From positions 1-52,720 of the forward strand of contig NZ_JAOTRZ010000002.1 in NCBI RefSeq assembly GCF_030247655.1: a stretch of DNA of 52,720 bases. The letters run 5' to 3'. Position 1 is the first letter of the stretch, and every line of letters begins with the position of its first letter. Positions 1-8,623 of the stretch are shown piece after piece. The notes under the pieces were generated by a model. It saw only the letters and a list, made by a program, of their open reading frames with translations. It was not told the origin of the DNA and did no database searches. Source of the DNA: Trichlorobacter sp. (GTDB taxonomy: Bacteria; Desulfobacterota; Desulfuromonadia; Geobacterales; Pseudopelobacteraceae). The position numbers and the translations under genes are program-made.

Positions 1-2
1 GT

Positions 3-1595
3 ATAGGCTTGATCAGCGCAGGCTATATGATGCTGGGACAAAAAATATTGCTGGGCAAGACGGTTGAAACAAAGGCAGGACAGGAAAAGTCGGTTGACGC
101 CATTGTCAGTTGGTCGGTGGCGAATGGACGGTTACCGAAAGACACTGAGTTTACATCTGCACTTCCGAATCAAAACGACTCCTGGGGAAAATCATTTTAT
201 TATATGTATGATGATACCCTGGCGAATACACTAGCAGCAGGATATGGTGGGCTCTGTGGCAAAACACACACCAACCTTACCGTACAAACCTGCCCTGACG
301 CTATTTGCGCGGTTCCAACAAATATCACTCCGGATGTAGCCTTTGTTTTGTTAAGCGGAGGCTCAAATTTAAACAATCAAACCAGAGCTACAGGACCGAT
401 AACAGCCCCTACAACAGTTCGCTTCTACACAGTAACAACACCCACAGACAACTACGTCACAGATATACTTCGCATTGAACCGTATGATGATTTAAACAAG
501 GTCGTTACCCTGGCAGAACTAAAAAGCCGTGCCGGCTGTTATGGTTCTACCGGAGGCCGACTGAAGATACTAAACAATGAACTGCCCAAGGGCTGTAGCG
601 GAACGCCTTATTTAGCAACTGTTTTTGGTGGTGGTGGTGTAGCACCTTATCAGCCCTACACCATCACTGGGCTTCCGGCCGGACTTTCATCAACAGGCCC
701 TAATATCTCTGGATCACCATCAACGACAGGAAGCTTTCCTGTTACCATTCAAATCACTGATAGCCAAACACCGACAGCTACTGTTGCTCAAAAAAACCTG
801 ACTTTAACCGTCAACTCGTGCGGTGCCTCCCTTCCGACACCCGCTGCCGCTTGGGCTATGAACGAAGGCACCGGTAATACCATCGGTTCAGGTTCCACCC
901 TGGGTACAATCTCAGGCACGGCAAACTGGGTAGCGCGCGGTGGCGGCTATGCCCTGCTTCTTAACGGCACCAATAACTATATCTATTTCAACGACATCAA
1001 TTATTTCAACATCGGCACCGGGAATATGACCCTCTCTGCCTGGGTCAATTTCAGCGGAATGCCAGCGCAACACTGGTGTGATTCTACTACGGGAACAGAT
1101 ATGGCCATTGGCGCCATTGCAGGCAAGGGGTTCCTCTACCCGGCCATTGGTTATGGCATGTATGTCACCCAAACCCGGCAATGTACCTCATGCACATCGG
1201 GCTGTGGGGCCTGGAGCAACTACAAGGTAGCGTTTCAGCTTCGTAACCCCGCCAATACTGATATTCATAGTGTCTATTCTGATGTGGCCATTGCAGGTGG
1301 CAGTTGGGCTCATCTGGTAGCGGTACTGGATAGAGGCGCGTCTCCTGCTACAGATCAAATTAAACTGTATATTAACGGCATTAAACAAACCGATGCATCA
1401 AACGACTACCAGTATACCAGCCCGACGGCACTCAACTTCGACAACACCTTCAAATTTACGATCGGTGCACGGCATGATGGTGGTTCAGGCTATGGATTCC
1501 CCTATTGGGGTTATATTGACGACGTCCAGCTTTACAAGGTTGCCTTGACTGATGCGCAGATCAGCACACTTTATACGACAGGACTCACCCCCTGA
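3..1595 (+). CDS. Pilin-like surface protein with Ig-like and LamG domains (5' partial)
   Basis: The frame is open to the left edge, so the start lies outside the window and about 530 residues are visible. The first residues ([13 protein letters not shown]) look like the end of a type IV prepilin or pseudopilin N-terminal helix. A pseudopilin-like stretch with paired cysteines follows. Near residues 205-270 there is an Ig-like segment ([10 protein letters not shown], then [11 protein letters not shown]) of the kind found in bacterial adhesins. Residues about 275-528 look like a LamG/concanavalin-like domain ([32 protein letters not shown]). I infer a minor pilin or pseudopilin carrying a large adhesive head. 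hemH follows after 20 bases. The domain calls come from sequence patterns only; the missing N-terminus is needed to confirm a prepilin peptidase site. Confidence 0.6.
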   Translation: MGLISAGYMMLGQKILLGKTVETKAGQEKSVDAIVSWSVANGRLPKDTEFTSALPNQNDSWGKSFYYMYDDTLANTLAAGYGGLCGKTHTNLTVQTCPDAICAVPTNITPDVAFVLLSGGSNLNNQTRATGPITAPTTVRFYTVTTPTDNYVTDILRIEPYDDLNKVVTLAELKSRAGCYGSTGGRLKILNNELPKGCSGTPYLATVFGGGGVAPYQPYTITGLPAGLSSTGPNISGSPSTTGSFPVTIQITDSQTPTATVAQKNLTLTVNSCGASLPTPAAAWAMNEGTGNTIGSGSTLGTISGTANWVARGGGYALLLNGTNNYIYFNDINYFNIGTGNMTLSAWVNFSGMPAQHWCDSTTGTDMAIGAIAGKGFLYPAIGYGMYVTQTRQCTSCTSGCGAWSNYKVAFQLRNPANTDIHSVYSDVAIAGGSWAHLVAVLDRGASPATDQIKLYINGIKQTDASNDYQYTSPTALNFDNTFKFTIGARHDGGSGYGFPYWGYIDDVQLYKVALTDAQISTLYTTGLTP

Positions 1596-1615
1596 AACAG
1601 CAAAGGGATGTCACC

Positions 1616-2566
1616 ATGCCCGATACCGTCGTCATGCTACTTCAAATGGGCGGCCCTGATTCCCTTCAGGCTGTACGCCCCTTCCTCCTGAACCTTTTCT
1701 CCGACCGGGAGATCATCAAGATCGGACCGGCCTGGCTGCAGCCGTTTATCGCCCGGATGATCGTTAGACGACGTGCCCCCAAGGTGGCTGAGAAGTACCG
1801 CGAGATCGGTGGTAAATCCCCCATCCGTGAACTGACACAGGCCCAGGCAGATGCGCTTGCAAAAGAGCTGGATATTCCCTGCCATGTCGGCATGCGCTAC
1901 TGGCACCCCTTTACTGCAGAGACGCTGACCCAATTGCGTAAAACCGGCATCAAAAAACTGGTTGCGCTGTCACTCTACCCCCACTATTCCCGCGCCACCA
2001 GCGGCTCCAGTTTTAATGATCTGACCCGCTGTCTGGCTGATCTGGATAGTGACCTGGAGGTTGTACGGATTCCCCACTTTTACAATCATCCGCTCTATAT
2101 ACAGGCCTTGGCAGAGAAGATTGAAGCCGGTCTGGCCGGTTTTTCTGATCGTAGTACCGTGCAACTATTGTTTTCAGCCCACTCTCTGCCACAATCGTTC
2201 ATTGATGAAGGCGATCCGTACCTTGAGCATATCCAGACCACTGTCCGGTTGGTGATGGAAAAGTTTAGCGATGTCAGCCATCATTTGGCCTTTCAATCCC
2301 GGGCCGGACCGGTTAAATGGCTGGAACCATCCACCGATGACAAGTTGAAGGAATTGGCAGCAAGTGGTTGCTCAAACCTGCTGGTAGTACCGCTATCATT
2401 CGTTTCAGACCATATTGAGACCCTGCATGAAATTGATCTGGAATATGCTGAAGAAGCCCGTAAACTGGGGATCAGTAACTTCCAGCGCGTTGAATCACTG
2501 AACAGCTCACCAACCTTTATCCGTTGTTTGGCAGAGCTGGTACGGCATGCACTAAAAACGCCGTGA
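1616..2566 (+). CDS. hemH: Ferrochelatase
   Basis: Inserts Fe2+ into protoporphyrin (or coproporphyrin) in the last steps of heme synthesis, a large demand in cytochrome-rich bacteria. The protein has 316 residues, the usual bacterial length. It opens with the family signature ([17 protein letters not shown], then NLFSDREII). The catalytic histidine lies in LLFSAHSLP near residue 189, and the acidic helix [17 protein letters not shown] is near residue 265. The ATG at 1616 is preceded by AAAGGGA at 1602-1608. It follows the pilin-like gene by 20 bases and may be cotranscribed with it, although the two have no obvious shared role. No other hem gene is in the window. Confidence 0.95.
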   Translation: MPDTVVMLLQMGGPDSLQAVRPFLLNLFSDREIIKIGPAWLQPFIARMIVRRRAPKVAEKYREIGGKSPIRELTQAQADALAKELDIPCHVGMRYWHPFTAETLTQLRKTGIKKLVALSLYPHYSRATSGSSFNDLTRCLADLDSDLEVVRIPHFYNHPLYIQALAEKIEAGLAGFSDRSTVQLLFSAHSLPQSFIDEGDPYLEHIQTTVRLVMEKFSDVSHHLAFQSRAGPVKWLEPSTDDKLKELAASGCSNLLVVPLSFVSDHIETLHEIDLEYAEEARKLGISNFQRVESLNSSPTFIRCLAELVRHALKTP

Positions 2567-2690
2567 GGAAGGCTGGATGCAAGGCGCTCGGAGCGCAGTG
2601 ACTGAGACATACCATGCCAGCTAGGCGAAGGAACGAGCACCGCGCAACGCAGCAGACGGCCTCCGCAACAAGTTTTTGAAATCTTCATAA
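2567..2690. repeat. Candidate interspersed intergenic repeat downstream of hemH
   Basis: Starting right after the hemH stop, about 120 bases are unlike coding or promoter DNA. They contain the small palindrome gcgctcggagcgc (2583-2595), then runs rich in gaac, gcaacgcagcagac and ggcctccgcaac. The wording resembles intergenic repeats I associate with Geobacter genomes, usually found just after genes. No second copy is in this window, so the repeat status is recall and inference, not something shown here. Confidence 0.4.
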
Positions 2691-2794
2691 TTGTTCATAA
2701 TCTTTTCACACCCCCTTCTTAAAGGATTGGTAAGGTGGAATCATCAAAACGAGGTTGGTTATCAACCACTACCAAGACACGGAGGAAGAACATC

Positions 2795-3229
2795 ATGAAA
2801 AAATCACTTTTAGCACTCACCGCAGCAGCAGCCCTTGCCATCGCCGGTTCAGCCATTGCCATGCCCGGTATGGGCGCAGGTCAAGGCATGGGGCCTGGCA
2901 TGAAGGCTCAAATGGGTCAACCAGGCACCATGACACCGGAAATGAAAAAATTTATCGCCGACACCATGCCGATCCGTGAAGAGATGCATGCCAAGCATAT
3001 GCAGCTACAGAAGGAGATGATCAAGGACGCGCCTGATCAGGCAGCCATCAAGAAGCTGCAGGGTGAGATGGTTGAACTGCGTAAAAAGATGATGGATGCC
3101 CGCGCCAAGGCAGGTCTGCCGATGGGCAAGATGGGTAAGCGTGGCCATAAAGGGATGCGCGGCGGCGGCATGGGTATGATGCAGATGGATTGCCCGATGA
3201 TGCCAACACCTCCAGCGCCGGCCAAGTAA
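2795..3229 (+). CDS. ZraP/Spy-like Met-rich periplasmic protein
   Basis: This is a 144-residue exported protein. The ATG at 2795 is chosen over an upstream in-frame start because it has GGAGGA at 2781-2786 and opens a clean signal peptide (MKKSLLALTAAAALAIAG, cleavage after SAIA near residue 22). The mature part is rich in Met and Gly. The helical middle (REEMHAKHMQLQKEM, then EMVELRKKMMDARAKAGLP) and the Gly/Met/His tail resemble ZraP of the Spy/CpxP superfamily: periplasmic metal-binding chaperones induced by envelope or metal stress. A kinase/regulator pair lies downstream on the same strand, as ZraP and Spy are controlled by ZraSR, BaeSR or CpxRA elsewhere. The metal is unknown. The classic LTxxQ motif is not clear, so the subfamily is uncertain. 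Confidence 0.65.
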   Translation: MKKSLLALTAAAALAIAGSAIAMPGMGAGQGMGPGMKAQMGQPGTMTPEMKKFIADTMPIREEMHAKHMQLQKEMIKDAPDQAAIKKLQGEMVELRKKMMDARAKAGLPMGKMGKRGHKGMRGGGMGMMQMDCPMMPTPPAPAK

Positions 3230-3240
3230 CAGGGCCGAAG

Positions 3241-3350
3241 AGATTAACTGCAGAGTCACAGAGAACCAGCTAACAGGCCCTATTTTGAATTTCCCCTGCT
3301 TTCTGATTTTTCTCTGTGTCTCTGTTTCTCTGCACCTTTGCGTTGAGATT
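3241..3350. repeat. Degenerate copy of the cagag/ctctg inverted-repeat element (copy A)
   Basis: The left arm begins attaactgcagagtcacagag (3243-3262). The right arm at 3310-3349 is a run of tctctgtgtctctg type followed by ctttgcgttgagat. The arms are imperfect inverted repeats that can fold into a long hairpin. It is the most diverged of three copies in the window (others at 17488-17600 and 48285-48400). It sits between two same-strand genes and could act as an mRNA processing or attenuation element. Confidence 0.7.
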
Positions 3351-3365
3351 TTGTAGGGGTTTCTG

Positions 3366-3743
3366 ATGAAGTATCTTTTCTCCACATATTTTCTCCTATC
3401 CCTTCTGCTGCTGACCGCACTACCGGCAGCAGCAGAAGAGCCAGAACCAGGCCACGGCAGGGGCTGGCGTGGTGGGCGCACGCCTGGCGAGATAGGCCCC
3501 CCTCCCTTTGGTGATTACTGCCCACGCCGCCATGCCGACCACTACGGAGCACGCCAACCGCTACAGACGCCAGAGGAGGCAAAGGAGCGGCTGCGGCTCT
3601 TCTTTAGCGTCCCCCCGACACAAATAACCCTGCGCAAAGAGGTTCGGATGGGGTATATTGCCGATATTACCAATGCCGATGGATCACTCTTTGATCGGGT
3701 AATTATTGATAAACGCTCAGGCAGAATACGTTCTATCCGCTAA
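3366..3743 (+). CDS. Exported protein with PepSY-like C-terminus
   Basis: The protein has 125 residues. It starts with a signal peptide (MKYLFSTYFLLSLLLLTALP, cleavage near AAAEE), followed by a Pro/Gly/His-rich segment with one cysteine. The last 50 residues (EEAKERLRLFF, then MGYIADITNADGSLFDRVI, then DKRSGRIRSIR) look like a PepSY-type alpha-beta domain, often found in periplasmic proteins linked to sensor kinases. It ends 10 bases before the response regulator start, so it probably belongs to the same stress-sensing operon and may modulate the kinase. The function is unknown; the PepSY assignment rests on pattern only. Confidence 0.6.
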   Translation: MKYLFSTYFLLSLLLLTALPAAAEEPEPGHGRGWRGGRTPGEIGPPPFGDYCPRRHADHYGARQPLQTPEEAKERLRLFFSVPPTQITLRKEVRMGYIADITNADGSLFDRVIIDKRSGRIRSIR

Positions 3744-3753
3744 CGGAACCGCT

Positions 3754-4455
3754 ATGCAGCCACCGATTCTGATTGTTGAAGATGACCAGAAGATTGCCCG
3801 CATTATCAAGGCCTACCTTGAAGGGGCTGATTTTCGGGTCGTGCATGCCGACACCGCCCGTGCTGCACTGGAGAAGGCAGAGGCGGAACTGCCGCTGGCA
3901 GTCATTCTTGATCTGGGGCTACCGGACAGAAGCGGTGAAGAGCTGTGCCAGGACCTGAAAGAACTGGGATCATTTCCGGTGATTATGCTGACCGCCAAAT
4001 CATCGGAAGAAGAGCGGATCACCGGCTTTGCCCTGGGGGCAGATGACTATGTGGTCAAACCGGCCTCCCCCCGTGAGCTGGTCTACCGGGTCAAGGCGGT
4101 ACTGAAGCGGTATAACGGCGCCAACTCCGGCGAGCACCCCATCAGCTTTAACAACGGCGCCCTGATCCTGGACAGCCGCCGTCACAGTGTCACCTGCCGT
4201 AACGAACCCTGCAGCGTCACCCCTACTGAATTCAAACTGTTGCAAACTCTTGCCAACGCACCTGGTCGGACCTACAGCCGTGATGAACTGGTTTCAAAGG
4301 CACTGGGCTACCAGTTTGACGGTTATGAGCGCAGCATTGACGCCCATATCAAAAATCTGCGCCAGAAGATTGAACTGGATAGCCGCAAACCTGAGTTCAT
4401 CAAGACCGTCTACGGCATCGGCTACCTGTTCTGTGGGGAGCGAGATGCGGTTTAA
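3754..4455 (+). CDS. OmpR/PhoB-family response regulator
   Basis: The protein has 233 residues. The receiver domain (residues 1-115) has the acidic pair in LIVEDDQ, the phospho-acceptor Asp53 in VILDLGLPD, the Thr in IMLTAKS and the Lys in VVKPASP. Residues about 135-230 form a winged-helix DNA-binding domain (VTPTEFKLLQTLANAPG, then RSIDAHIKNLRQKIE, then VYGIGYLF). The start at MQPPILIVEDD is preferred over an upstream in-frame codon inside the preceding gene because receiver domains begin this way. It overlaps the kinase gene by 11 bases, so it is translationally coupled to its partner. Likely targets are the ZraP-like gene and this operon itself, by inference. Confidence 0.92.
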   Translation: MQPPILIVEDDQKIARIIKAYLEGADFRVVHADTARAALEKAEAELPLAVILDLGLPDRSGEELCQDLKELGSFPVIMLTAKSSEEERITGFALGADDYVVKPASPRELVYRVKAVLKRYNGANSGEHPISFNNGALILDSRRHSVTCRNEPCSVTPTEFKLLQTLANAPGRTYSRDELVSKALGYQFDGYERSIDAHIKNLRQKIELDSRKPEFIKTVYGIGYLFCGERDAV

Positions 4456-5812
4456 CCTGCAACGCAAACTGCTGGTACTGCTTGGGCTGGTGATTCTGAT
4501 CGCCCTCTCCTCCTCTGTCCTGCTCAGAAATTTTGTGATCCGCGACTTCAAGGCCTTTGGCGAAGGACGGATGTTTGATCGTCTGTATCAAATACAAGCG
4601 GTGCTTGAAGGGCGTTATGAACAGGCAGGTGGCTGGAAGCGGGAGCGGGTTGCAGATGATCTGGTCTGGGCCTGGCTTTCCGGCATTGAACTGCGGCTCT
4701 ACAATACAGACAGCCAGCTGGTGCTGGACACCAGGCAGGCGCTGGCAAGCCTGCCCCCGGTGATGCAGCAGCGAATTGCCGCTTCAACAGGTAGACGCCC
4801 GCTACCCCCTGGCGCTACAGAATTTCAAAGCTATCCTCTCTTTCTAAAAGGTGAAGAGATCGGTCACCTTGATCTGCAGCTCCCCAAGCCGGTTCACGAA
4901 GCCTTCTTTATCCGTTCTTCAAATCTGTTCCTGATCTACTCACTGCTGGGACTTGGCTTAACCGCAGTCATACTCAGTGTGCTGGCAGCCCGGCGTATTT
5001 CACGTCCTCTGCAGGAACTGACAGCTGCAGCAGAAGGGCTGGCCAGTGGCGATCCCGCCCAAAGGGTACAGGCTGAAAGCAGTGATGAGATCGGCCGTTT
5101 GGCAACGGCTTTCAACCGGATGGCTGATCGTCTTGAGGCCCAGGAACAGTTACGCAAACAGCTGGTTTCAAATGCTGCCCATGAGCTGCGCACACCACTC
5201 ATGATCATTCGCGGTGAACTGGAAGGGATGATGGACGGCCTGCTGCCGGTCACGCCGGAGGCGCTGCAGTCACTGCATGATGAGGCCAGCCGCCTGACCA
5301 CCATCCTTGACGGTGTTGATGAACTGACCAGGGCACAAACCGCTGCGCTGCAGCTTCATCAACAGACGGTAGCACTACTACCGTTCCTTCAGGGGCTTGT
5401 TTCCCGTTTTAGCCATACCGCAGAAGAACAAAAGGTCACCATGACTGTCATTGGCAATCATGACTGCACGGCATGGATCGACCCGGACCGTTTTACTCAG
5501 ATCATCACCAACCTGATCACCAATGCACTGAAGGCGATGCCCAACGGCGGCAGACTGGAAATTCATCTTTCGGCAACAGCTCAAGCACGCTATATTGAGA
5601 TCTCTGACACCGGAACAGGCATCCCGGAAGCGCTGCTTCCCCATATTTTTGAACGATTTGCCAAGGGAAAGACAGGTGGCCTGGGACTGGGGCTGGCCAT
5701 TGTCAAAGAACTGGTTACTGCCCATGGCGGCAGCATTTCAGTCAGCAGCACACCAGATAGCGGCACCTGTTTCCGTATTGAACTGCCTGAAAACAATGGA
5801 GGACCAGTATGA
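4445..5812 (+). CDS. Membrane sensor histidine kinase (HAMP-HisKA-HATPase)
   Basis: The protein has 455 residues. TM1 is near residues 8-28, a periplasmic sensor of about 130 residues follows, then TM2 near 160-183 and HAMP near 184-236. The HisKA domain has His246 in AAHELRTPL, and the HATPase has DTGTGIPEALLPHIFERF and GGLGLGLAIVKELV. The start MRFNLQRK lies inside the end of the regulator gene; a longer in-frame reading through that gene is not credible. It is the cognate kinase of the upstream OmpR-type regulator. Given the ZraP-like and PepSY-like genes upstream, it probably senses envelope or metal stress. The LUD gene overlaps its end by 4 bases (ATGA). Confidence 0.92.
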   Translation: MRFNLQRKLLVLLGLVILIALSSSVLLRNFVIRDFKAFGEGRMFDRLYQIQAVLEGRYEQAGGWKRERVADDLVWAWLSGIELRLYNTDSQLVLDTRQALASLPPVMQQRIAASTGRRPLPPGATEFQSYPLFLKGEEIGHLDLQLPKPVHEAFFIRSSNLFLIYSLLGLGLTAVILSVLAARRISRPLQELTAAAEGLASGDPAQRVQAESSDEIGRLATAFNRMADRLEAQEQLRKQLVSNAAHELRTPLMIIRGELEGMMDGLLPVTPEALQSLHDEASRLTTILDGVDELTRAQTAALQLHQQTVALLPFLQGLVSRFSHTAEEQKVTMTVIGNHDCTAWIDPDRFTQIITNLITNALKAMPNGGRLEIHLSATAQARYIEISDTGTGIPEALLPHIFERFAKGKTGGLGLGLAIVKELVTAHGGSISVSSTPDSGTCFRIELPENNGGPV

Positions 5813-6462
5813 GTATGACCGAAGAACTAACCAGCTGGAGCTGGGAACAGAAATGCCAAAAAGCGGTTGAGGCGCTGGGGACCAACGGTTTTACCGCTGT
5901 CTACTGCCAGAGCCCGGCTACTGCCCGTCAGTATATCCTTGATGCTGCAGCAGACGCGACAACAGTAGGTTTTGGCGGTTCCATGACCATTACCGACCTG
6001 GAGGTTCAGCAAACTCTTGCCGATCAGGACAAAGAGATTCTGAACCACAGTAATCCCGGCCTGTCACGGGATCAAAAGATGGAGGTCATGCGCCGTCAGC
6101 TGACCTGCGACCTGTTTCTCTCCGGCAGTAACGCCTTAACCATGCGTGGCGAATTGATCAATATTGATGCCACCGGGAATCGAGTTGCAGCCATGTTCTT
6201 TGGCCCTAAAATGGTGATTGTGGTGGTGGGGCGTAACAAGCTGGTGGACGGCACGCCGCAGGAGGCGATCCAGCGGGTGAAACAGTGGGCAACGCCTCCC
6301 AATGCCAAGCGCCTCAGCTTTAATACCCCCTGCGCCAAGACCGGATTTTGCAGCAACTGCAACTCACCGGACCGACTCTGCCGGGTCACCACCATTATTG
6401 ATCGCAAGCCCCGCTTTACCGACCTGCGGGTAGTGGTGGTCAACGCTGATTTAGGTCTGTAA
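5809..6462 (+). CDS. LUD-domain protein (LutC/YkgG-like)
   Basis: The protein has 217 residues covering one LUD (DUF162) domain, related to LutC and the LutB N-terminus of lactate oxidation. Typical features are VGFGGSMTITDLEV near residue 50, FLSGSNALTMRGELINIDATGNRV near 105-125 (read in two parts: FLSGSNALTMRGEL and INIDATGNRV), and the conserved late cysteine cluster NTPCAKTGFCSNC. Stand-alone LUD proteins are common in anaerobes and often have no proven substrate. The gene overlaps the kinase gene (ATGA), so it is cotranscribed with the two-component system. No lutA or lutB partner is in the window, so lactate oxidation is not implied. Confidence 0.85.
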   Translation: MSMTEELTSWSWEQKCQKAVEALGTNGFTAVYCQSPATARQYILDAAADATTVGFGGSMTITDLEVQQTLADQDKEILNHSNPGLSRDQKMEVMRRQLTCDLFLSGSNALTMRGELINIDATGNRVAAMFFGPKMVIVVVGRNKLVDGTPQEAIQRVKQWATPPNAKRLSFNTPCAKTGFCSNCNSPDRLCRVTTIIDRKPRFTDLRVVVVNADLGL

Positions 6463-6468
6463 GTTCCG

Positions 6469-7197
6469 ATGGCATGTATTCGCCATTTAGGCACAGCTTT
6501 TCTAAACCTGCTGCTGCCACCCCGCTGCCACATCTGCCGCGAGGTACTACCAGAAACCGGCCCTCTGCATATCTGTCATGACTGCCGGGCCAATCTACCG
6601 CTCATGGGATCTCCCGTCTGCAGCATCTGCGGTATTCCCTTTGATGGTGCAGGTTCTGACCACCCCTGCAGCCGCTGCCTGCAGAATCCGCCTCCCTATG
6701 CTGCAGCCAGGGCAGCACTGCGTTATGAAGGTTCCTGCCGTGATCTGATCCACCGTTTCAAATACGATTACAAGTCACACCTGCGCCGCCCCCTTGGCCT
6801 GCTGACCGCAGAACTGTTGGCTGACTTTGTAGCCCGGCAGCAGCCTGATCTGCTGATGCCGGTTCCGTTGCATACCAGCCGCTTGCGTCGTCGGGGCTTT
6901 AATCAGGCCGTATTGCTGGGGGAAGTCCTTTCCCGCCAGTGGCAGATCCCCCTGCTGAGACAGGCGATGAAACGGGTACATCCAACGGTCCCCCAGGTAG
7001 AGCTTACCCGCGAACAGCGTATAAAAAATCTACGCAACGCCTTTAGCATTACCGACAGCAGTGCCCTCAAAGGTCACCATATCATGCTGGTGGATGATGT
7101 CTTTACCACCGGCAGTACCCTGGCCGAATGCGCTCTGGTCCTGCACCAGGCAGGCTGTCATACCGTGTCTGCCGTTACCGTTGCTCACGCCCCTTAA
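6469..7197 (+). CDS. ComF-family phosphoribosyltransferase-like protein
   Basis: The protein has 242 residues. The N-terminus carries a zinc-ribbon-like set of cysteines in CxxC pairs (CHIC near residue 18, CHDC, CSIC, CSRC). The C-terminus holds a PRTase domain with the PRPP loop IMLVDDVFTTGST near residue 205. ComF homologues act in DNA uptake or metabolism in naturally competent bacteria, but many ComF-like proteins elsewhere have no tested role. It starts 6 bases after the LUD gene and closes this run of plus-strand genes. Confidence 0.88.
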   Translation: MACIRHLGTAFLNLLLPPRCHICREVLPETGPLHICHDCRANLPLMGSPVCSICGIPFDGAGSDHPCSRCLQNPPPYAAARAALRYEGSCRDLIHRFKYDYKSHLRRPLGLLTAELLADFVARQQPDLLMPVPLHTSRLRRRGFNQAVLLGEVLSRQWQIPLLRQAMKRVHPTVPQVELTREQRIKNLRNAFSITDSSALKGHHIMLVDDVFTTGSTLAECALVLHQAGCHTVSAVTVAHAP

Positions 7198-7235
7198 ATT
7201 CATACGTAACCATTAGACAATACCAGGCAAAGTTC

Positions 7236-7264
7236 TTGACAGTGACACTGCAGTATCATATACC
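7236..7264 (+). promoter_or_regulatory. Candidate promoter of the Rrf2 gene
   Basis: A perfect -35 TTGACA at 7236-7241 and a weak -10 TATACC at 7259-7264 are 17 bases apart. The gap contains the 8-bp palindrome actgcagt (7247-7254). Confidence 0.5.
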
Positions 7265-7270
7265 GATAAC

Positions 7271-7280
7271 CTGTATACAG
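7271..7280. promoter_or_regulatory. 10-bp perfect palindrome, candidate Rrf2 operator
   Basis: The sequence ctgtatacag is its own reverse complement and lies between the predicted transcription start and the ribosome binding site of the Rrf2 gene. Rrf2 proteins often regulate their own promoter, so this is a reasonable operator candidate. No binding consensus was matched. Confidence 0.4.
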
Positions 7281-7299
7281 CTCTTCAGGAGGAATGTTT

Positions 7300-7776
7300 A
7301 TGCGGTTATCAACCAAGAGTCGGTATGGCCTGCGGGCACTGTTTGATATTGCTTACAACAACATTACTGTACCGGCACAGATACAGGATATCTCACGCCG
7401 CCAGCAGATATCGCCCCGTTATCTTGAGCAGATCTTCCAGAACCTGAAAAAAGCTGGCATCCTGAAAAGTAAGCGTGGACCGCAGGGGGGCTACACCCTG
7501 GCACGCAAACCTGAGTTGATTACCGTGTTAGAGATCATTCAGGCAACAGAGCAGGATGCGCTGGTGGTGGACTGTGGTGGCCAGAGCAAAAAAACACGCC
7601 GTCGCAAAAACGAGTGTCCCTTTGAAGGCAACTGCGTGACTCAGACCGTCTGGAAAGATGCCAATGATCTGCTGGCTGATCTGTTTGGCAAGATGACCCT
7701 GGAAACCCTCTGCCAGCGTGGCCAGGATATGGGGGTCGAAAAGGATCAGGATGGTAAGATGATGTATTACATCTAA
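7300..7776 (+). CDS. Rrf2-family transcriptional regulator with three clustered cysteines
   Basis: The protein has 158 residues. The start at 7300 (MRLSTKSRYGLRAL, the family opening) is chosen over the ATG six bases earlier because AGGAGG at 7287-7292 is 7 bases from 7300 but only 1 base from the other. An N-terminal winged helix covers residues 1-80 (QQISPRYLEQIFQNLKKAG is the recognition region). Cys92, Cys106 and Cys112 lie where IscR-type members bind an Fe-S cluster, but the first gap is longer (C-x13-C-x5-C) and carries a basic KKTRRRK insert. It is probably a redox or iron-sulfur sensing repressor. larE follows 37 bases later. The regulon is unknown. Confidence 0.88.
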   Translation: MRLSTKSRYGLRALFDIAYNNITVPAQIQDISRRQQISPRYLEQIFQNLKKAGILKSKRGPQGGYTLARKPELITVLEIIQATEQDALVVDCGGQSKKTRRRKNECPFEGNCVTQTVWKDANDLLADLFGKMTLETLCQRGQDMGVEKDQDGKMMYYI

Positions 7777-7813
7777 GCGCTGCACCGCAAAAACGAACAG
7801 ACTGCCAACCGTT

Positions 7814-8623
7814 TTGAATCATTACCAACGCCTGCAAGCTATTCTCCACCACGCAGCCCCTCTTGCAATTGCATTTTCAGGAGGGGTTGATTCTACGTTA
7901 CTGCTCAAAGTTGCCCATGACACGCTGGGCAACAACTGCGCTGCCATTACGATTGACGCCCCCTACCACTTCAGACAAGAACAGGAAGAAGCCCGCAGCT
8001 TCACTCAGCAGCAGACACTACAGCGGCTGATTATCCCTTTTGATCCCGCCACGGTGCCAAACCTCCTGAACAACCCGCCAGATCGCTGTTATCTCTGCAA
8101 ACGAGCCTTATTACAACTTTGTCAGAAGGCCCTGACCACACACCACCTGTTTCAGGATAACCGCCACTGGACCCTTGCTGACGGTAGTACCCTTGATGAT
8201 CAGACAGCGTACCGCCCCGGCAGCAGGGCAGTTACAGAGCTGAGGGTACGCAGTCCGCTGGCCGAGGCCGGTTTCACCAAGCAGGATATTCGCACCCTCA
8301 GCAAGGAGTTGGGGTTGGCAAGCTGGGATAAACCGGCCCAGAGCTGTCTGTTGACCCGTTTTCCCCATGCCACCCTGATCACCGCAGAGCGTCTGCAGCA
8401 GGTTGAATGGGCTGAAGCTGAGATCAAAAAGTTGGGCTTCCGTGTGGTGCGGGTAAGAAGTGTGGGAACGATGGCAATGCTGGAGTTTGAAAAAGGGGAG
8501 CTGGCACAAGCCATACTCCCCACGATGCTGGTTCAACTTGAGACAATCTGTACAAAAGCAGGATTTTCAGAAATGGTCATCGATCCTGCAGGTTACCGTA
8601 GTGGCAGCATGGATCAGAACTGA
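7814..8623 (+). CDS. larE: LarE-type ATP-dependent sacrificial sulfur transferase
   Basis: LarE adds sulfur to pyridinium dicarboxylate mononucleotide while making the nickel-pincer cofactor. The protein has 269 residues. The PP-loop SGGVDSTLL is at residues 22-30, and RCYLCK is near residue 91. Cys178 in AQSCLLTRF sits at the position of the sacrificial cysteine (Cys176) of the Lactobacillus enzyme. The predicted start is TTG with no clear ribosome binding site; a CTG 12 bases upstream cannot be excluded. No larB, larC or larA is nearby, so the partner genes must be elsewhere or this copy serves another thiolation. The Rrf2 gene just upstream could control it. Confidence 0.85.
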   Translation: MNHYQRLQAILHHAAPLAIAFSGGVDSTLLLKVAHDTLGNNCAAITIDAPYHFRQEQEEARSFTQQQTLQRLIIPFDPATVPNLLNNPPDRCYLCKRALLQLCQKALTTHHLFQDNRHWTLADGSTLDDQTAYRPGSRAVTELRVRSPLAEAGFTKQDIRTLSKELGLASWDKPAQSCLLTRFPHATLITAERLQQVEWAEAEIKKLGFRVVRVRSVGTMAMLEFEKGELAQAILPTMLVQLETICTKAGFSEMVIDPAGYRSGSMDQN

